The notes under the pieces are model-generated. The model searched no databases, was not told where the DNA came from, and saw only the letters and a program-made list of their open reading frames with translations. Below are positions 61,709-64,000 of a stretch of DNA of 64,000 nucleotides, in pieces. The first letter of the stretch is position 1; each line of letters opens with the position of its first letter. The translations under genes and the position numbers were made by a program. The DNA is from Myxococcales bacterium (GTDB lineage: Bacteria > Myxococcota_A > Polyangia > Palsa-1104 > JAEUJZ01), in assembly GCA_016794465.1 (NCBI GenBank), contig JAEUKA010000005.1:1-64000 (forward strand), written 5' to 3'.

Positions 61709-63170
61709 CAACATATTTGTCTCGCGCCGGCTGAGTGATGGCGGCTCCGAAGAAGAAGTCGTCAAGGTGCTGGACTTTGGCATTGCCAAGCTCTTGCAAG
61801 GGGGGCGGCAGGCGAGTCAGACGGTGGTGGGGGCGCGGATTGGGACGGCAATGTATATGTCTCCCGAGCAGCTGGAGGGTCGCGAGGCGAGTCCGTGCTC
61901 GGACATTTACGCGCTGGGGCTGGTGCTGATCGAGATGCTGACCGGGCGGCTACCGTGGGGAAAGACCGGAACCGAGACGGATCAGGCGGTGACGATGCTG
62001 CGGCTTATCAATCCGCCCAAGCGACTGCGGGAGATGTGCGCGGGTCAGGTGTTCTCACTGGAGCTGCAGAAGCTGCTCGACGATCTGCTGGCTTTTGAGC
62101 AGGCGCAGCGACCGGTCGACGCGGGGGATCTGATTCGTCGACTGGGACAAGTTCCCGAGGCGGCTCCGCTGGCACTGCGCTCGTCGTCGCGCCGCACCGA
62201 GGGCAGTCAGATGTTCGAGGCAGCGTACCTAAAAGCGAGCCTCTCGTCTGAGCCGGTGGCCGACACACCACTGACGGGCATAGAGCTACCTTCCTCGGCA
62301 CCACCCATCGCGCAGCGGAGCGCCGACACGCCCACGCCATTTTTGACGCCGGTACCGACGGTGGTGACCGCAAGCTTGTCTTCGGATCGAAATCAACCCG
62401 AGCCACGTGACACGGACCTGGAGCTGCCTTCAGCTCCGACGGTGGTGACCGCAAGTCGTCCGGATATGCCCCGCTTTGGAGCCGCGTCCAAGCCAGCCCC
62501 AGCAACCTTTGATGCCCAGACTCCGCCAGCCGGCAGCGATCTTCCGTCGGTACCAACGGTTGTGACGCCTTCGCTGAGTGGCGGACGACTTGCGCTAGCG
62601 ACGACGCTTCCGGCTTCGTTCAACTTCGGTGTCGGCAAGCCGCAGGAGCCAGCGACCCAGCCACTGCCGATGGCGCGTCGTCCCAAGTCGTCGGACAACA
62701 ACACCATCCGGAGCTTTGGCAGTGCGATGGCGGGCCTGCGCGCCAGGATGCAGCAGAGCCCTCGGGCGCGGGCGTCGGTGTTGGTTTCGGGGTTGATCGT
62801 CGGGCTGCTGATTGGCGGGGCGCTGCTCTCGTCGCGTCGTGACATAAGTGCAATGCCACAGTATCTCCACTCGGAAGCTGGACAGAGTGACCGTCGCCCG
62901 CTCGCGGTGAAGTCAACGCCGCCCAGCAAGCCGCCGGTCGTGATTCCGACCACCGAGTTTCCGCTCTCGGTGGGCTTCAATCGAAAACGTCACCCTCGAG
63001 CGCAGGTGCAGTGTGGGCCGCGCAGCTGCCTAGAAAACTGTCAGTTAGGGCCCGGTGAGGTCTGCACGGCGAGGCTGCCTGGCTTCAAGTCGCGGCAGTA
63101 TAGTTACGAGGAGCTCAAGCCGCTCGCGCAGGCGGGGCGCGTCGACGTGGAAGTGCGGCTGAACCGTTGA
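61701..63170 (+). pseudogene. C-terminal half of the Ser/Thr kinase split by the island
   Basis: The native frame resumes KPDNIFVS and continues with KVLDFGIAKLLQ, MYMSPEQLEG and the rest of the C-lobe. A Pro/Thr/Ser-rich linker carries repeated PTVVTAS / PSVPTVVTPS segments. A transmembrane helix (SVLVSGLIVGLLIGGALLS, around 62770-62830) and a short Cys-containing periplasmic tail (CGPRSCLENCQLGPGEVC) follow. A GTG at 61767 could start a fragment lacking the catalytic loop. With the first half it makes one membrane kinase of 657 residues. Confidence 0.9.
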
Positions 63171-63242
63171 GGCTTGTTCGGCTCGTCCCGCTGCGGCTAC
63201 GCTCGGCTTCTTTTTTCGACTTTCGATCAAAGGAGCCAGCCT

Positions 63243-64000
63243 GTGTCGCGGTCCGAAGCCCCGAAAGCGCCGTCCCCAGAGCCTCTCACCGTCGAGCATG
63301 TGCGACCGTCTGAGGACGCCAGCAGCTCGACGCTGCAGTGGCAGCCTCCGCCTGAAAAGCTGGCGCTCCGTCCGGGCTATTCCGTCGGAAAGCGACTCGG
63401 GGCGGGCGGCTGTGCCGAGGTCTTCGAGGCCGAGCTTCGTCGACCACCGCTGCCACCGGCGCGAGTGGCGCTGAAGCGTCTGCTGCCGGGGCTGCGTGGT
63501 GATCCGGCCCAGCAACGGAAGCTCCGACGAGAGGCCCAGATTGGAGCCGGGCTTCGGCACGACAACATTGTGGAGACGCTGGAGCTTATCGACCTGGGCG
63601 ACGAGGTGGCGCTGGCGATGGAGCTGGTCGACGGTCTGCCGGGACAGCGGCTGCTTGCCCTGCTCACGGAACAGGGCTATCGACTGCGGCCACCGCTGGT
63701 TGGACATATCCTGCACGGGATTTTCTCGGCGCTGCACTATCTGCAGAGTCTGAAACTCGGACAGCGGCCCCTGGTTCATGCCGACTTGAGCCTGGAAAAC
63801 GTGATGCTGGCTCGCGACGGTCGGGTGCGGCTCATCGACTTCGGCCTGTCGGCGGAAAATGGCAGTACCACCGAGCCGAGCAGTGGCACCGACGATGTAC
63901 TGACGGCGCTGCATGAAGTGGGCGGCAAGCCTTCCTATGCGCCTCCCGAGGGAATGCCGCGCGTTCCTACCGTCCAAAGTGATCTGTATGCAGCCGGAGT
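63243..64000 (+). CDS. Atypical Ser/Thr kinase, 3' end outside window
   Basis: The frame is open from a GTG at 63243 (RBS aaaggag) to the window end, 252 residues. It has a Gly-rich loop GAGGCAEVF (residues 53-61), the ATP-binding Lys78 in VALKRL and DFGLS. The catalytic loop reads HADLSLEN (His179, Asp181, Asn186), so the HRD arginine is replaced by Ala. APE reads APPEG. Loss of the HRD Arg is known in kinases that do not need activation-loop phosphorylation. The C-lobe and any membrane segment lie outside the window. It is 72 nt downstream of the split kinase. Confidence 0.85.
   Translation, partial: MSRSEAPKAPSPEPLTVEHVRPSEDASSSTLQWQPPPEKLALRPGYSVGKRLGAGGCAEVFEAELRRPPLPPARVALKRLLPGLRGDPAQQRKLRREAQIGAGLRHDNIVETLELIDLGDEVALAMELVDGLPGQRLLALLTEQGYRLRPPLVGHILHGIFSALHYLQSLKLGQRPLVHADLSLENVMLARDGRVRLIDFGLSAENGSTTEPSSGTDDVLTALHEVGGKPSYAPPEGMPRVPTVQSDLYAAG

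Noticed and set aside
61767..63170. Independent gene starting at GTG 61767
   Set aside because: It would begin at DFG without the N-lobe or catalytic loop; upstream codons KPDNIFVS continue the kinase frame cut at 51303, so it is the second half of a split gene.
1..64000. tRNA or rRNA genes, including as island targets
   Set aside because: No cloverleaf or rRNA-like segment was noticed by eye at gene gaps or island ends; a covariance-model scan was not possible.

Overview
The window looks like a chromosomal stretch from a Myxococcota (deltaproteobacterial-type) genome. The grounds are the generally high G+C, several Hanks-type Ser/Thr kinases, four FHA proteins in a row, an EGF-like lipoprotein next to a CotH-type lipoprotein, and densely packed genes with many 1-26 nt overlaps. 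This is inference from content; there is no rRNA or other marker in the window.

Layout. 1-4.9 kb: a truncated Rpn-type nuclease, peptide deformylase, a 130-nt imperfect palindrome, two uncharacterised proteins and an A+T-richer GmrSD-type (DUF262/DUF1524) restriction protein. 4.9-12.5 kb: a membrane Ser/Thr kinase followed by an overlapping dabA operon with two antiporter-like membrane subunits, a probable inorganic-carbon uptake system. 12.5-21.4 kb: housekeeping and lipid genes (aldehyde dehydrogenase, tsaD, rsmA, a beta-propeller protein, lipB, patatin, App1-type phosphatase, plsX). 21.5-40.9 kb: a long co-directional cluster that combines phage-tail baseplate proteins (gp25-like, baseplate J-like, gpI-like with an N-terminal PASTA domain) with four FHA proteins, a vWA-FHA protein, a Ycf46-like AAA+ ATPase, a Ycf35-like DUF1257 protein and a DUF2997 protein. 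No sheath, tube or spike gene is present, so this is an orphan baseplate/signalling cluster. 40.9-50.6 kb: glycosyltransferase, DUF362 protein, acetyltransferase, lon, a SprT/DUF2786 protein and others. 50.8-63.2 kb: a Ser/Thr kinase gene cut in two by a 10.4-kb island. 63.2-64 kb: the start of another, atypical kinase.

Two insertions are the main discoveries. (1) A 4.7-kb segment (27712-32420) carrying divergent CotH-like and EGF/beta-helix lipoprotein genes splits a gene of the baseplate cluster. It is flanked by a perfect 13-bp direct repeat, and joining the repeats restores one 544-residue reading frame. (2) A 10.4-kb island (about 51304-61700) with an integrase-like gene sits in the codons for the kinase catalytic loop HRDLKPDN. 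It is flanked by an 8-bp repeat, and joining the flanks restores a complete kinase of about 657 residues. The island carries an SDR reductase, an AurF-like diiron protein, a small partner, a 1326-residue kinase/cyclase-like/ATPase/TPR regulator, an alpha/beta-hydrolase lipoprotein and mog. Its integrase has no tyrosine in its catalytic half, so it is probably locked in place.

How it fits together: kinases and FHA proteins suggest phospho-signalling around the baseplate-like cluster. The lipid genes lipB, patatin, App1 and plsX may form a phospholipid/lipoate neighbourhood. The two insertions put accessory secreted or regulatory functions inside pre-existing genes. These functional links are inference.
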